From Segatella maculosa DSM 19339 = JCM 15638 (lineage in GTDB: Bacteria; Bacteroidota; Bacteroidia; Bacteroidales; Bacteroidaceae), in assembly GCF_000382385.1 (NCBI RefSeq), contig NZ_KB908329.1, forward strand, positions 1 through 64,000: a DNA stretch of 64,000 nucleotides. Direction: 5' to 3'. Below, piece by piece: positions 50,611 to 59,759 of this stretch. Under the pieces are notes generated by a model. The model ran no database searches and was not told where the DNA came from. It worked only from the letters and a program-made list of their open reading frames with translations. The translations under genes and the position numbers were made by a program. Each line of letters begins with the position of its first letter. The first letter of the stretch is position 1.

Positions 50611-52929
50611 TTATAGCCTCCCTCTCTCCGCATTTCCTGCGCCCGTTCCCTTGTATTTGCTTTGCGAAGTATTGAAGTTATAGGTCACGGTGAGGCTCAC
50701 GCGGCGGCTATACTCATAGCCATACTTGCTAAGGTTAACGCGGTCGGCATAAGTATACGACTTGACTTCGTTGGTCTTCAGCAGGTCGTTGACGAACAGG
50801 TTGACCGTCCATGCCTTGTTACAGAACTGCTTCATGAGTTGAAGACCCAGGTTGGAAGTCGGCGACATGTGATTAAAACCGTAGTCTTCGCCAAAGGAAT
50901 GACGGAAATTCACATAGACCGTGAAGTCGTGGGGAAACGAAAATCGGTTGCGAAGAGAGAAGAAAAAGTTCGGTTTATTCATGTTCTTGCCACTTCCATA
51001 GCCCTTGGCATCGAAATGTTGGCGACTGAAATTCAACTCATACGTGGGTTGATAGCAACCGAACTTGGGCGAGGCCACGACCGAAGCATAGAGATATTGG
51101 AAGCTATCGAAATTGAGATTGCGACTGAAACCGATGTTTTGTCCGTTGTAAAGTGTGGCCGTCCAGAGCACCACATCCTTGGTATATTCATGCCCAACCT
51201 CGGCACTTAGCCACGCATAGCTGGCCATCAAGCTGAGGCTTTTCACCATTTGCGGGCGCAGATAGGGGTTACCTCCCTCGTAGAAATAGCGGTTGTCATA
51301 CTGCACTTCGTTGCTGAGCATGTCGTAACTTGGGCGTTTCGTCTTGTAGACATAACTGCCCTGCAGGCCCCATTTGCCTTTATGCCAAGCCAAAGAGAGC
51401 GAGGGGAACCAGTCCGAATAGCGGCGACTGGGCCCCTTTTGCCATGCTCCTTGCTCGTAATAATCAGAGACTACGTGCTCATAACGCAGGCCGGCATTAG
51501 CCGAAAGGCTGCCAAACGTGAGTTGATATTCGGCAAATCCGGCTGCATTTCGCTCTTTGATCTCGGTCGAAGTGCTCTTCACAATGCCCTCATCGTTGCG
51601 GTATTCGCCCTTTGAATAGGTGCTTGTGAGTTCGGTTCCCATGTTGATTGTGCCCTTCCAAAGCGGATAAGAGAGCAGCAATTTGCCTGCCGCAAGCCGG
51701 TTGTTTTGGGCATGATGCGTCGTCACATTCTGGCTATGGAGTTGCAAACTCGTCTCTTTGCTCAACTTGTTCTCGTTGTTTTTGTTCCATAGGTAGGTCA
51801 TATTGAGGTCGATACCCAGCTTACCCAACTTCCCGATATAGTAGGCATTGGCCTCGTGGTTAGGCCCGACTAATCCGTCAGAAGTATAGTCATGGTCGAT
51901 ATGCCCTATCGGATTGCCATTCTTCATGACGTCTTGTGAGCCCTCAATGGAATGCCCTTTATCGTAGAAATAGCGCGTCAAGGCATAACTAAATCCAAGG
52001 GAATTGTCGCTATTGAAGTCGTAATTGGTGCCCCATTTGGCGTGAAGTCCCCACATGCGGTTCATGTTTCGTATGTGTTGGTCAACCACAATGTTGTCCG
52101 ATCCCTGTATTTCTTCGCGGAGATGTGGGTCTTGTGCGGAGACAAAAGTGAAGACATAGGCGTCCATAAAGGCCTCCCATCCGCCGTGACGATACTTCAA
52201 ATAGTCTTCTTGGAAGCCCGTCCAGTAGGTGTTATATTTGGCATTATTGTCGGCACGGAAGCTCAAACCGTCGCCTTGAAGCCGCGTTGTCTTGATGCGA
52301 ATGACGCTCTTCACGGTGGCATTATAGCGGGCGCCGGGACTCGTGATGACCTCGATGGCTTTTATATCCGTGGACTTCAGCTGCTCAAGTTCGCTTTTAT
52401 CCTGCACCTTTTTGTTGTTGATATAGATCTCGGGTGTGCCTTTTGAGAACACATTCACGCTGCCGTCGTTTTCCACATTGACCCGGGGAAGCTGGCGAAG
52501 TACGTCGGTTGCCGTTCCAGAATGGGCCAGAATGGTGTTTGATATATCTACGGAAAGGCCTCCCGTAACAACCTTATATTGTGGTCGGTCGGCCTTTACG
52601 ACCACCTCTTTCAGGGCATAATGCCGCGCTTTCAGCGTCAACGTGCCGGCATCATCGGACGTAATGGACTTGAAAAGTGGCTCATATTCCACCGAAGTGA
52701 GCCTCAAAAGGTAGGCCTGTCCGCAGGGAACTTCAATGCGAAACTGCCCGTTTTCGTCGGTCACTGCACCTTGAATGAAGGCTGAGTCGGTGGGGTTCAG
52801 CACCACAACGTTCACCAAAGACAAAGGTTGTTGCTGCGCGTTGACCACCTTTCCTACAATGGTCGGCGTAGCCGAAGCACTGCTCAAAACGCGCAAAAAG
52901 AGGCAGGTTGCAAGGAGAAATGTTTTCAT
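50611..52929 (-). CDS. TonB-dependent receptor-like outer-membrane protein
   Basis: A 772-residue protein. A signal peptide is followed by a carboxypeptidase-regulatory-like domain (IVGKVVNAQQQPLSLVNVVV), a short plug (LRQLPRVNVENDGSVNVF, KGTPEIYINNKKV) and a 22-strand-type barrel of the Bacteroidetes outer-membrane-receptor family (not SusC; no SusD partner). The start MKTFLLATCL at 52929 is used because the 13 residues before it lack signal-peptide character. Ligand unknown. It is convergent with the cupin/HxlR cluster. Confidence 0.88.
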   Translation of the reverse strand: MKTFLLATCLFLRVLSSASATPTIVGKVVNAQQQPLSLVNVVVLNPTDSAFIQGAVTDENGQFRIEVPCGQAYLLRLTSVEYEPLFKSITSDDAGTLTLKARHYALKEVVVKADRPQYKVVTGGLSVDISNTILAHSGTATDVLRQLPRVNVENDGSVNVFSKGTPEIYINNKKVQDKSELEQLKSTDIKAIEVITSPGARYNATVKSVIRIKTTRLQGDGLSFRADNNAKYNTYWTGFQEDYLKYRHGGWEAFMDAYVFTFVSAQDPHLREEIQGSDNIVVDQHIRNMNRMWGLHAKWGTNYDFNSDNSLGFSYALTRYFYDKGHSIEGSQDVMKNGNPIGHIDHDYTSDGLVGPNHEANAYYIGKLGKLGIDLNMTYLWNKNNENKLSKETSLQLHSQNVTTHHAQNNRLAAGKLLLSYPLWKGTINMGTELTSTYSKGEYRNDEGIVKSTSTEIKERNAAGFAEYQLTFGSLSANAGLRYEHVVSDYYEQGAWQKGPSRRYSDWFPSLSLAWHKGKWGLQGSYVYKTKRPSYDMLSNEVQYDNRYFYEGGNPYLRPQMVKSLSLMASYAWLSAEVGHEYTKDVVLWTATLYNGQNIGFSRNLNFDSFQYLYASVVASPKFGCYQPTYELNFSRQHFDAKGYGSGKNMNKPNFFFSLRNRFSFPHDFTVYVNFRHSFGEDYGFNHMSPTSNLGLQLMKQFCNKAWTVNLFVNDLLKTNEVKSYTYADRVNLSKYGYEYSRRVSLTVTYNFNTSQSKYKGTGAGNAERGRL

Positions 52930-53141
52930 ATATGTTTCGTTCTTATGGTCTTTGACGGTTGAACTCACCGAAAAGTTGATGCCACGATGTGGATATTCGG
53001 TGTCTATCTCCTATACGCAGGAACACGTTTTTTGTGACATAATCATTCAAAAAAAACAAGGGAGAAGCATTTTTTCTATGCTTCGCCCCTGCTATCCGGA
53101 CGTTGTGAATGCCTAACGATGGGCAGACGGCCTGTTATGCA

Positions 53142-53561
53142 TCATTTGTTATAAATCTCGACCGTCTTGTCCATCTTGTCAATGTCGTCTTGTGTCTTGC
53201 TAATCTTCTTTTGCAAGCAGTCCAACTTCTTCTGACTCTTGGCCAACTTCTTGTTTATTTTCTTTGCCTCCTTAAGCTTCTTAATCGTTGCTTTAGCATC
53301 TTCCACGGTGCTTGATGCATCAGAAGTGCTGAAGTCTGTGGTTACAGAATTAGCTGTTGCATTAGCCTCTGCAGCCTCTTTTGTTAGTTTATCGAAGTTA
53401 GCTCTTTCCTTTTCAAAGTCTATTTGAAGCTTTTTCAACTTAGCATTAAGCATCAAAACCTTCTTCTGTTGTTTCAAATCTTTCACCAAACCCCCTGTTT
53501 GTGTGAAAGTGGTGCAAGCGGTTAACACTACTGTACAGATAATTAATAATCTTTTCATCAT
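53142..53561 (-). CDS. Coiled-coil lipoprotein
   Basis: About 139 residues with a lipoprotein signal (VVLTAC). A long helical body has heptad-rich Lys/Glu/Leu segments (LKQQKKVLMLNAKLKKLQID, KSQKKLDCLQKKISKTQDDI). The first ATG of MMKRLL is used; the frame upstream runs into the promoter TATATTTG at 53586-53593. Structural envelope role is possible; no family is recognised. Confidence 0.7.
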   Translation of the reverse strand: MMKRLLIICTVVLTACTTFTQTGGLVKDLKQQKKVLMLNAKLKKLQIDFEKERANFDKLTKEAAEANATANSVTTDFSTSDASSTVEDAKATIKKLKEAKKINKKLAKSQKKLDCLQKKISKTQDDIDKMDKTVEIYNK

Positions 53562-53585
53562 ACAATCTTTTAGATATTTATGGTG

Positions 53586-53593
53586 CAAATATA
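53586..53593 (-). promoter_or_regulatory. -7 element of the coiled-coil lipoprotein gene
   Basis: The minus strand reads TATATTTG, 25 bp upstream of the ATG at 53561. Confidence 0.45.
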
Positions 53594-53849
53594 GAGAGAA
53601 AGCACCAATCCTGCAAATTTTTTCGAGAAAAATTCAATGTATCGGCAGATATTTTGTTTTGCATGGACCGCTAGCGTGTGAGACATATCGAATCTAATCG
53701 CAAATGTTTACAATTGCTTTCGCACAGCTTGCGTATTTGAAACAAGATGCACTTTCGCCCGAAATACGCGCCGGAATTTGTGGTTTTGCAAGGCACTGAC
53801 AATCAAATGGTTATCGGAAATGATGTAGTTTCGGGCATGAAATCCTGCG

Positions 53850-53965
53850 AAATCCGTTCCTGTTTCAATGGAATTGCACTGCAAAATCAGCCATTTCGGC
53901 GCGCAAAATGGGTCACTTTGACGTATAAAATGGGTGATGTTGCAAGGCGGAACGGCCCATACGGC
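53850..53965. repeat. CATTTTGC-family intergenic repeat, copy 5 (diverged)
   Basis: Units CAAAATCAGCCATTTCGGCG, CGCAAAATGGGTCACTTTGA and TAAAATGGGTGATGTTGCAA. The 53594-54159 space holds this, a CCTCTCCGAAGAGG palindrome near 54135 that may end lptB, and no gene. Confidence 0.6.
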
Positions 53966-54159
53966 ATCGTTATCCGATTACTTTTCTCAACGAAATGTCT
54001 TGTTTTGGCTCGCTTTCCCCTACACTATCGTATGGGAATACGGCCTTCATGGGCTTCTCATCTCTGAATGATAGCCTGCTGAAGTGTTAAAAACAGAGTT
54101 ATAAAATTTACAAAAATAGAGCCTCGTCTGAAGTTCCTCTCCGAAGAGGGAGCCTCTTC

Positions 54160-54939
54160 TTACTTTTCATAAGCCTCGTCTTCTTCGTTGGGTTTGAACT
54201 TCCTGTAGACGAAGTTCTCGCTCAAATAGTTCTTGCGTACCACGGGATTGGCGGCCAATTCCTCGGGTGTTCCGTGGAAAAGAATGCGACCTTCGAACAA
54301 GAGATAGGCGCGGTCGGTAATCGAAAGCGTCTCTTGAACGTTGTGATCGGTGATGAGTATGCCGATGTTTCGGTATTTCAAGCGCCACACAATGTGCTGA
54401 ATATCCTCCACAGCAATGGGGTCTACGCCCGCAAAAGGCTCGTCGAGCATGATGAATTTGGGGTCGATGGCGAGGCAACGTGCTATCTCCGTGCGCCGAC
54501 GTTCGCCTCCCGAGAGTTGGTCTCCCTTGTTCTTTCGCACCTTATTCAGGCGGAATTCGCCGATAAGACTCTCCAGTTTATCAAGCTGTTCTGCATGCGA
54601 TAGCTTCGTCATCTCAAGCACTGCCATGATGTTATCCTCTACACTCATCTTGCGAAACACGCTGGCTTCCTGCGGAAGATAGCCAATTCCAGCTCGCGCC
54701 CGCTTGTAAACGGGGTAGTTGGTTATCTCTTCTTCGTCGAGATAAACATGGCCTTCGTTGGGCACAACGTTGCCCGTTGTCATATAAAAAGAGGTGGTCT
54801 TGCCTGCACCATTAGGCCCGAGAAGGCCCACAATCTCGCCTTGTTTGACGTTGATGCTCACGCCATTGGCCACCGTTCGCTTGCCATAACGTTTCACAAG
54901 TCCCTCCGTTCGGAGCGTCGTCAGCTGCGTTTCGTCCAT
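54160..54939 (-). CDS. lptB: LPS-export ABC ATPase LptB
   Basis: A 259-residue ATPase energising transport of lipopolysaccharide from the inner membrane. It has [20 protein letters not shown] (Walker A), [20 protein letters not shown] (Q-loop, characteristic of LptB), [16 protein letters not shown] (signature), [20 protein letters not shown] (Walker B) and the ITDHN switch. Length is a little over the usual ~241. LptF/G are not nearby, as is common. Promoter TAACTTTG at 54959-54966. Confidence 0.93.
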   Translation of the reverse strand: MDETQLTTLRTEGLVKRYGKRTVANGVSINVKQGEIVGLLGPNGAGKTTSFYMTTGNVVPNEGHVYLDEEEITNYPVYKRARAGIGYLPQEASVFRKMSVEDNIMAVLEMTKLSHAEQLDKLESLIGEFRLNKVRKNKGDQLSGGERRRTEIARCLAIDPKFIMLDEPFAGVDPIAVEDIQHIVWRLKYRNIGILITDHNVQETLSITDRAYLLFEGRILFHGTPEELAANPVVRKNYLSENFVYRKFKPNEEDEAYEK

Positions 54940-54958
54940 AAAATCATTTGTTTTGCTG

Positions 54959-54966
54959 CAAAGTTA
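54959..54966 (-). promoter_or_regulatory. -7 element of lptB
   Basis: The minus strand reads TAACTTTGC, 19 bp upstream of the ATG. Confidence 0.5.
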
Positions 54967-55040
54967 GTTGAATTCAAGAGGATAACAAAATAAAAAAACA
55001 AAAACTATATGGTTTAAGCAGTTTTTCAGAGGAATTTGGT

Positions 55041-55048
55041 TACTTTTG
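55041..55048 (+). promoter_or_regulatory. -7 element of the mlaE-mlaF operon
   Basis: TACTTTTGC lies 27 bp before the mlaE ATG at 55076. No clear -33 is present. Confidence 0.5.
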
Positions 55049-55075
55049 CAACCAATAAGAACTAAGGATACAACT

Positions 55076-55834
55076 ATGTTTATATTCAACCTGCTTTGCA
55101 AGTATCTCACCACTTTCGGAAGCTATCTGCTGTTGATGGGGCGGTCGATTGCCGTGCCTGACAGAATGAGAATGTTCTTCAAGCGCTATCTGAAAGAGAT
55201 GTCGCAGCTGGGCGTGGACTCCATCGGCATCGTGCTCTTGATTTCCTTTTTCATCGGTGCGGTGATCTGCATTCAGATGAAAGTGAACATTCAGAGCCCG
55301 TGGATGCCGCGCTGGGTGTCGGGATATACGACGCGCGAAATCATGCTTTTGGAGTTCTCGAGCAGCATCATGTGTCTGATCTTAGCCGGAAAGGTGGGCT
55401 CGAACATTGCATCCGAGCTCGGGACCATGCGCGTGACGCAGCAGATAGATGCGCTGGACATCATGGGCGTGAATTCTGCGAATTATCTCATACTTCCTAA
55501 GCTCTTGGGATTGGTCACGATGATGCCGTTCCTCGTTGTGTTCAGCTCGGCCATGGGCATCGTTGGGGCTTACAGCACGGCTTACGTGGGCCACTTGCTG
55601 CCGCCCGACGACCTGACACTCGGTATCCAGCATTCCTTCAACGCGTGGTTCATTTGGATGAGCATCATCAAAAGCATGTTCTTTGCGTTCATCATCGCGA
55701 GTGTTTCGTCGTTCTTCGGCTATCAGGTGGAAGGCGGCTCGGTCGAAGTGGGGAAAGCAAGCACGGATGCAGTCGTCTGCAGTAGCGTATTGATATTATT
55801 TTCGGATGTGTTCTTAACCCAATTACTGTCATGA
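55076..55834 (+). CDS. mlaE: MlaE-family phospholipid ABC permease
   Basis: A 252-residue inner-membrane protein of the MlaE family (DUF140) with about five TMs. It carries FIGAVICIQMKVNIQ, LEFSSSIMCLILAGKVGSNI and ASELGTMRVTQQIDALDIMG, the conserved coupling helix. With MlaF it moves phospholipids between membranes to maintain outer-membrane asymmetry. The ATG at 55076 is used because the -7 element is immediately upstream. Its stop overlaps the mlaF start (ATGA). Confidence 0.92.
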   Translation: MFIFNLLCKYLTTFGSYLLLMGRSIAVPDRMRMFFKRYLKEMSQLGVDSIGIVLLISFFIGAVICIQMKVNIQSPWMPRWVSGYTTREIMLLEFSSSIMCLILAGKVGSNIASELGTMRVTQQIDALDIMGVNSANYLILPKLLGLVTMMPFLVVFSSAMGIVGAYSTAYVGHLLPPDDLTLGIQHSFNAWFIWMSIIKSMFFAFIIASVSSFFGYQVEGGSVEVGKASTDAVVCSSVLILFSDVFLTQLLS

Positions 55835-56607
55835 TAGAAATCAAACACCTGTACAAATCGTTTGGAGACAAAGAGGTGCTGAAGGATATCAGCACCGTTT
55901 TCGAGGCCGGGAAGACCAACCTCATCATCGGGCAGAGCGGAAGCGGCAAGACGGTCTTGATAAAGAACCTCGTGGGGCTGCTCGCGCCGACGCGCGGAGA
56001 GGTACTCTACGATGGGCGCAATTTCGTCGCCATGTCGAAGCGGGAAAAGGCTGCGATGCGCCGAGAAATGGGCATGATTTTCCAGAACGCGGCGCTGTTC
56101 GACTCATTGTCGGTGCTCGAGAACGTGATGTTCCCGTTGGACATGTTTTCGGCGATGACTTATCGCGAGCGCGTGAAGCGGGCGCAGGAATGTCTCGACC
56201 GCGTGAACCTCATCGACGCGCAGCTGAAGTTCCCCGGCGAAATATCGGGAGGAATGCAGAAGCGTGTGGCTATCGCGCGTGCCATCGTGATGAACCCGAA
56301 GTATCTTTTCTGCGACGAGCCGAATTCCGGACTCGACCCGAAGACGTCGCTGGTGATCGACGAGCTACTCTCGGGGCTCACCAAGGAATACAACATGACA
56401 ACCATCATCAACACGCACGACATGAACTCGGTGATGGGTATCGGCGAAAATATCATCTTCATCTACAATGGGCGCAAGGAATGGCAGGGGACGAAGGACG
56501 AGGTGATGAGCTCCACTAACAAACGGCTCAACGCGCTCGTGTTTGCCAGCAACCTATTTAAAAAGGTGAAAGAGGTGGAGATGGAGACACTGCCACCGGG
56601 CGACTGA
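55831..56607 (+). CDS. mlaF: MlaF-family phospholipid ABC ATPase
   Basis: A 258-residue ATPase partner of MlaE. Walker A IIGQSGSGKTVLIKNL, Q-loop MIFQNAALFDSLSVLENVMF (typical MlaF), signature ISGGMQKRVAIARAIVMNPK, Walker B FCDEPNSGLDP and switch NTHDMNSV are all present. It overlaps mlaE by 4 bp. MlaD and the soluble MlaB/C partners are not adjacent; queF follows after 279 bp with its own promoter. Confidence 0.93.
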   Translation: MIEIKHLYKSFGDKEVLKDISTVFEAGKTNLIIGQSGSGKTVLIKNLVGLLAPTRGEVLYDGRNFVAMSKREKAAMRREMGMIFQNAALFDSLSVLENVMFPLDMFSAMTYRERVKRAQECLDRVNLIDAQLKFPGEISGGMQKRVAIARAIVMNPKYLFCDEPNSGLDPKTSLVIDELLSGLTKEYNMTTIINTHDMNSVMGIGENIIFIYNGRKEWQGTKDEVMSSTNKRLNALVFASNLFKKVKEVEMETLPPGD

Positions 56608-56640
56608 CAACCCGGCGCGCGCCTCGCCCGCTTTTCTCAC

Positions 56641-56745
56641 ATGCTTTTCACGACCGCCCGACGCGCACCCACTCCTTTCGTGCGCTTTTCACGACCGACC
56701 GACGCGCGCCCACGCTCCTCACGCGCCTTTCGCGCACAGTTTCCG
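56641..56745 (+). repeat. Two imperfect GC-rich direct repeats after mlaF
   Basis: GCTTTTCACGACCG-CCCGACGCGC and GCTTTTCACGACCG-ACCGACGCGC start two ~53-bp copies (from 56643 and 56692). The tract is more GC-rich than the genome around it. It may end the mla transcript. Confidence 0.55.
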
Positions 56746-56784
56746 GGGGCAACGGGCTGTCGCCTGCAAATTATCTCCGTTTTC

Positions 56785-56816
56785 TTTGCGTTTCTTTGTG
56801 TTTTTCCGTAATTTTG
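56785..56816 (+). promoter_or_regulatory. Promoter of queF
   Basis: TTTG (56785-56788), a 20-bp spacer and TAATTTTG (56809-56816), 70 bp before the ATG. Confidence 0.6.
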
Positions 56817-56886
56817 CGGGAAAATCCAGACGGCCGACGGCGTCTGCCATCAATCCCAACGCGTAGAAAACAGCAAATCAATAAAA

Positions 56887-57342
56887 ATGGAAAGAAAAAA
56901 CGAAGGCTTGAAGGCCTTAGGGACGAAGACGGTGTATCGCTCGGACTATTCGCCCGAAATCTTGGAGACTTTTGACAATAAACACCCCGAGAACGACTAC
57001 TGGGTGCGTTTCAACTGTCCGGAATTCACGTCGCTGTGCCCAATCACCGGTCAGCCGGACTTCGCTGAAATCCGAATTGGCTACATTCCGGCCGAGAAGA
57101 TGGTCGAGAGCAAGAGCCTGAAGCTCTATCTGTTCAGTTTCAGAAACCACGGCGATTTCCATGAGGACTGCGTGAACATTATCATGAAAGACCTCGTGCG
57201 ACTGATGCAACCGAAGTACATCGAGGTCACGGGCCTTTTCACTCCGCGCGGAGGCATCAGTATCCACCCATACGCCAACTACGGAAAGCCCGGGACGAAG
57301 TATGCCGCAATGGCAGAGCGGCGGCTGATGGAAAGAGAGTGA
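56887..57342 (+). CDS. queF: NADPH-dependent 7-cyano-7-deazaguanine reductase
   Basis: A 151-residue QueF of the short, single-domain type. It reduces preQ0 to preQ1 in queuosine synthesis. [16 protein letters not shown] holds the nucleophile Cys51 and general acid Asp58. [20 protein letters not shown] is the QueF motif that binds NADPH. It acts in the cytoplasm as a homomultimer. No other que gene lies in the window. Confidence 0.95.
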   Translation: MERKNEGLKALGTKTVYRSDYSPEILETFDNKHPENDYWVRFNCPEFTSLCPITGQPDFAEIRIGYIPAEKMVESKSLKLYLFSFRNHGDFHEDCVNIIMKDLVRLMQPKYIEVTGLFTPRGGISIHPYANYGKPGTKYAAMAERRLMERE

Positions 57343-57359
57343 AGGGGCCTTTCCCGCCC

Positions 57360-57636
57360 CTAAACACCCACCCTACCCTCCCAAGGGGAGGGAGAACAAG
57401 CTTGCGAACTCTACCGGCTTTCAAAGGGCCCTGTTCCAGTCCTCACGAAAGAGGGAATTCGTAGATGGGCCCCACCCCAGCCCTCCCGAAGGGAGGGAGA
57501 ATAGCTGAGAGCCTCCCCCAACCCCTCCAAAGGAGGGGAGAACGAGCTTGCGGGCTAATCTGCTCCGGTTTCTGCTCCCCTCCTTTGGAGGGGCTGGGGG
57601 AGGCTTCCGTTTTTTGCTCCCCTGCTTTGAATGGGC
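57360..57636. repeat. GGGGAGCC-family palindromes, left flank of the array
   Basis: Several units of CCCTCCCAAGGGGAGGGAG and CCCCTCCAAAGGAGGGGAG type, including inverted copies. The stretch GGGCTAATCTGCTCC and GTTTCTGCTCCCCTCC (57552-57582) reappears nearly identically at 58620-58650 on the other side of the 41-bp array. Confidence 0.8.
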
Positions 57637-58526
57637 CGCGGGAGACTCTCGTTTTCTTTCAGCCAACGGTAATTTCCACTCGGAAACTCGGATTTCTGAA
57701 CAACCAACAACAATTTGTATAAAGAATTTTGAAATTCTGAACAGCCAACAGCAATTTGTGTCAAGAATTTCGGAATTCTAAGCAGAAATCGCTGTATTTT
57801 GTCAAGAATTTGCGAATTCCGAGCAGAAAACAGAAAATTTTGCAAAGAATTCGAAAATTTTTTGTAGAAAACGGGAAATTCTGCCCAGAATTCCGAAATT
57901 CTTGATAAAAATTCTCATTTTCTGCTCGGAATTTGCAGATTTTTGATAGAATACAGCAATTTCTAACGAAAAACTGCAGTTTCTTGATAGAAAACGAGAA
58001 AATATGATGAAAAACTCGAGTTTTTTAGCAGAAAACGAAAAAATATGATGAAAAACTGCAGTTTTTTAGCAGAAAATGAAAAAATATGATGAAAAACTGC
58101 AGTTTCTGAATAAAATACGGCGATTTCTGACGAAAAACTGCAGTTTTTTGGTAAAATACGGCTAATTCTGATGAAAAACGCGCGTTTCTGAATAGAAAAC
58201 AGAAATTTTTGATGAAAAACGCGCGTTTCTGAACAGAATACAGCGATTTTTGATGAAAAACGCACGTTTCTGGACAGAAAACAGAAATTTCTGATGAAAA
58301 ACACGCGCTTCTGAACAGAATACAGCAATTTCTGATGAAAAACATGCGTTTCTGAACAAAATACGGCGATTTTTGATGAAAAACATGCGTTTCTGAACAG
58401 AATACAGCAATTTCTGATGAAAAACGCGCGTTTCTGAACAGAATACAGCAATTTCTGATGAAAAACACGCGTTTCTGAACAGAATACAGCAATTTCTGAT
58501 GAAAAACATGCGTTTCTGAACAGAAA
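57637..58526. repeat. 22-unit, 41-bp phased tandem array
   Basis: Unit starts lie every 41 bp from 57637 to 58498. The right-hand ten units are close to GATGAAAAACGCGCGTTTCT plus GAACAGAATACAGCAATTTC plus T. The left units share only the TTCT/AAA skeleton yet keep exact register. Each unit splits into 21- and 20-bp halves, both ending near TTTCT. Because 41 is not a multiple of three, reading frames rotate. The minus strand of the unit contains no stop triplet, so all three minus frames are open without being genes. No unique spacers, so not CRISPR. Confidence 0.93.
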
Positions 58527-58730
58527 AAGGGGAGCCTCCCCCCAGCCCCTCCAAAGGAAGAGAGCAGAAACGGGAGCCTCCCCCGACCCCTCCGAAGGAG
58601 GGGAGCACGAACTGCGTGCAAGCTAATCTGCTCCTGTTTCTGCTCCCCTCCTTCGGAGGGGCTAGGGGAGGCTCCCCGTTTCTACTCACCTCCTTTATAG
58701 GGGCCGGGGGAGGCTCCGAATTTTCAGTAG
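58527..58730. repeat. GGGGAGCC-family palindromes, right flank of the array
   Basis: GGGGAGCCTCCCCCCAGCCC, CCCCTCCGAAGGAGGGGAGC and their inverted forms. It mirrors the left flank, so the array is boxed by the same repeat family. No gene is seen in 57343-58773. Confidence 0.8.
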
Positions 58731-58773
58731 AAGAATGGGAGTTTCCCACAATTCATCAGGACGAGCGGAGGCT

Positions 58774-59721
58774 CTACAGCGGATACTCGTCGAAAGCGTA
58801 GAGCGCAGTTGAGAGATAGCGCTCGCCGGTGTCGGGGAACAGCGTGACGATGCGCTTGTTCTTATTTTCCGGCCGTCGGGCGATTTCGGTGGCGGCAAAA
58901 GCGGCTGCGCCGGACGAAATTCCGACCAGAAGTCCTTCCTGTCGGGCCAGCTGACGGCCGGCAAGAATGGCTTGGTCGTTCGTTACGGTGAAGACCTCGT
59001 CGACTTGGGCTGCATCGTAGGTCTCGGGTATGAAGCCTGCGCCGATGCCTTGGATTTTGTGCGGGCCGCTGCTGCCGCCGCTCAGCACGGGCGAATCGGT
59101 AGGCTCTACGGCTATGACCTTGATATTCGGGTTGTGCTCTTTGAGATATTTGCCGATTCCGCTGACCGTTCCGCCCGTCCCGACGCCCGCTACGAAGATG
59201 TCGACGTCGCCGTCGGTGTCTTGCCAGATTTCGGGTCCGGTGGTCAAATAATGGATATGCGGATTGGCGGGATTGGTGAACTGGCTGAGGATAACGCTGC
59301 CCGAGATGCTGTCGCGCAGTTCTTCGGCTGCTTTGATGGCGCCTTTCATGCCGTCTTTCCCGCTGGTGAGCTTTACGTTTGCGCCGTAAGCCTGCACCAA
59401 GGAGCGGCGCTCGATGCTCATCGTCTCGGGCATGGTAAGAATGAGTGGGTAGCCTTTTACGGCTGCGACGAGGGCCAGCCCGACACCTGTGTTGCCGCTG
59501 GTGGGCTCGATGATTGTGGCACCGGGCTTGAGTTGCCCTGTTCGCTCAGCTTCTTCGATCATGGCACGGGCGATGCGGTCTTTCACGCTGCCGCCGGGAT
59601 TGAAAAACTCTATTTTGGCGACGACGGGGCGTGTTGCTCCGCGGAACGTTGAGTATTTGTGCAGTTCGACGAGCGGCGTTCTTCCGATCAGGTCGGTTAT
59701 CTGTTGATAAATCTTAGTCAT
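58774..59721 (-). CDS. cysK: Cysteine synthase A (O-acetylserine sulfhydrylase)
   Basis: A 315-residue PLP enzyme making cysteine from O-acetylserine and sulfide. It has LIGRTPLVEL, KIEFFNPGGSVKDRIARAMI (PLP lysine Lys47), TSGNTGVGLALVAAVKGY (phosphate loop near the substrate) and FVAGVGTGGTVSGIGKYLKE (PLP phosphate-binding glycines). The C-terminus is normal. It lies 38 bp downstream of the PLP sulfhydrylase gene, consistent with one sulfur-assimilation operon. Confidence 0.95.
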   Translation of the reverse strand: MTKIYQQITDLIGRTPLVELHKYSTFRGATRPVVAKIEFFNPGGSVKDRIARAMIEEAERTGQLKPGATIIEPTSGNTGVGLALVAAVKGYPLILTMPETMSIERRSLVQAYGANVKLTSGKDGMKGAIKAAEELRDSISGSVILSQFTNPANPHIHYLTTGPEIWQDTDGDVDIFVAGVGTGGTVSGIGKYLKEHNPNIKVIAVEPTDSPVLSGGSSGPHKIQGIGAGFIPETYDAAQVDEVFTVTNDQAILAGRQLARQEGLLVGISSGAAAFAATEIARRPENKNKRIVTLFPDTGERYLSTALYAFDEYPL

Positions 59722-59759
59722 TGTTCTGTTTTTAATTGTTTTTGTTCTGTAAGTTCATG

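Noticed and set aside
57637..58526. CRISPR-like array
   Set aside because: Units are contiguous with no unique spacers, the halves are 20/21 bp, and no cas gene is nearby.
57963..58749. Three long overlapping minus-strand reading frames (162-198 codons) rich in Phe, Cys and Ser
   Set aside because: All three frames of the same 41-bp repeat are open because the unit has no stop triplet on that strand; the frame rotates each unit, so none encodes a constrained protein.
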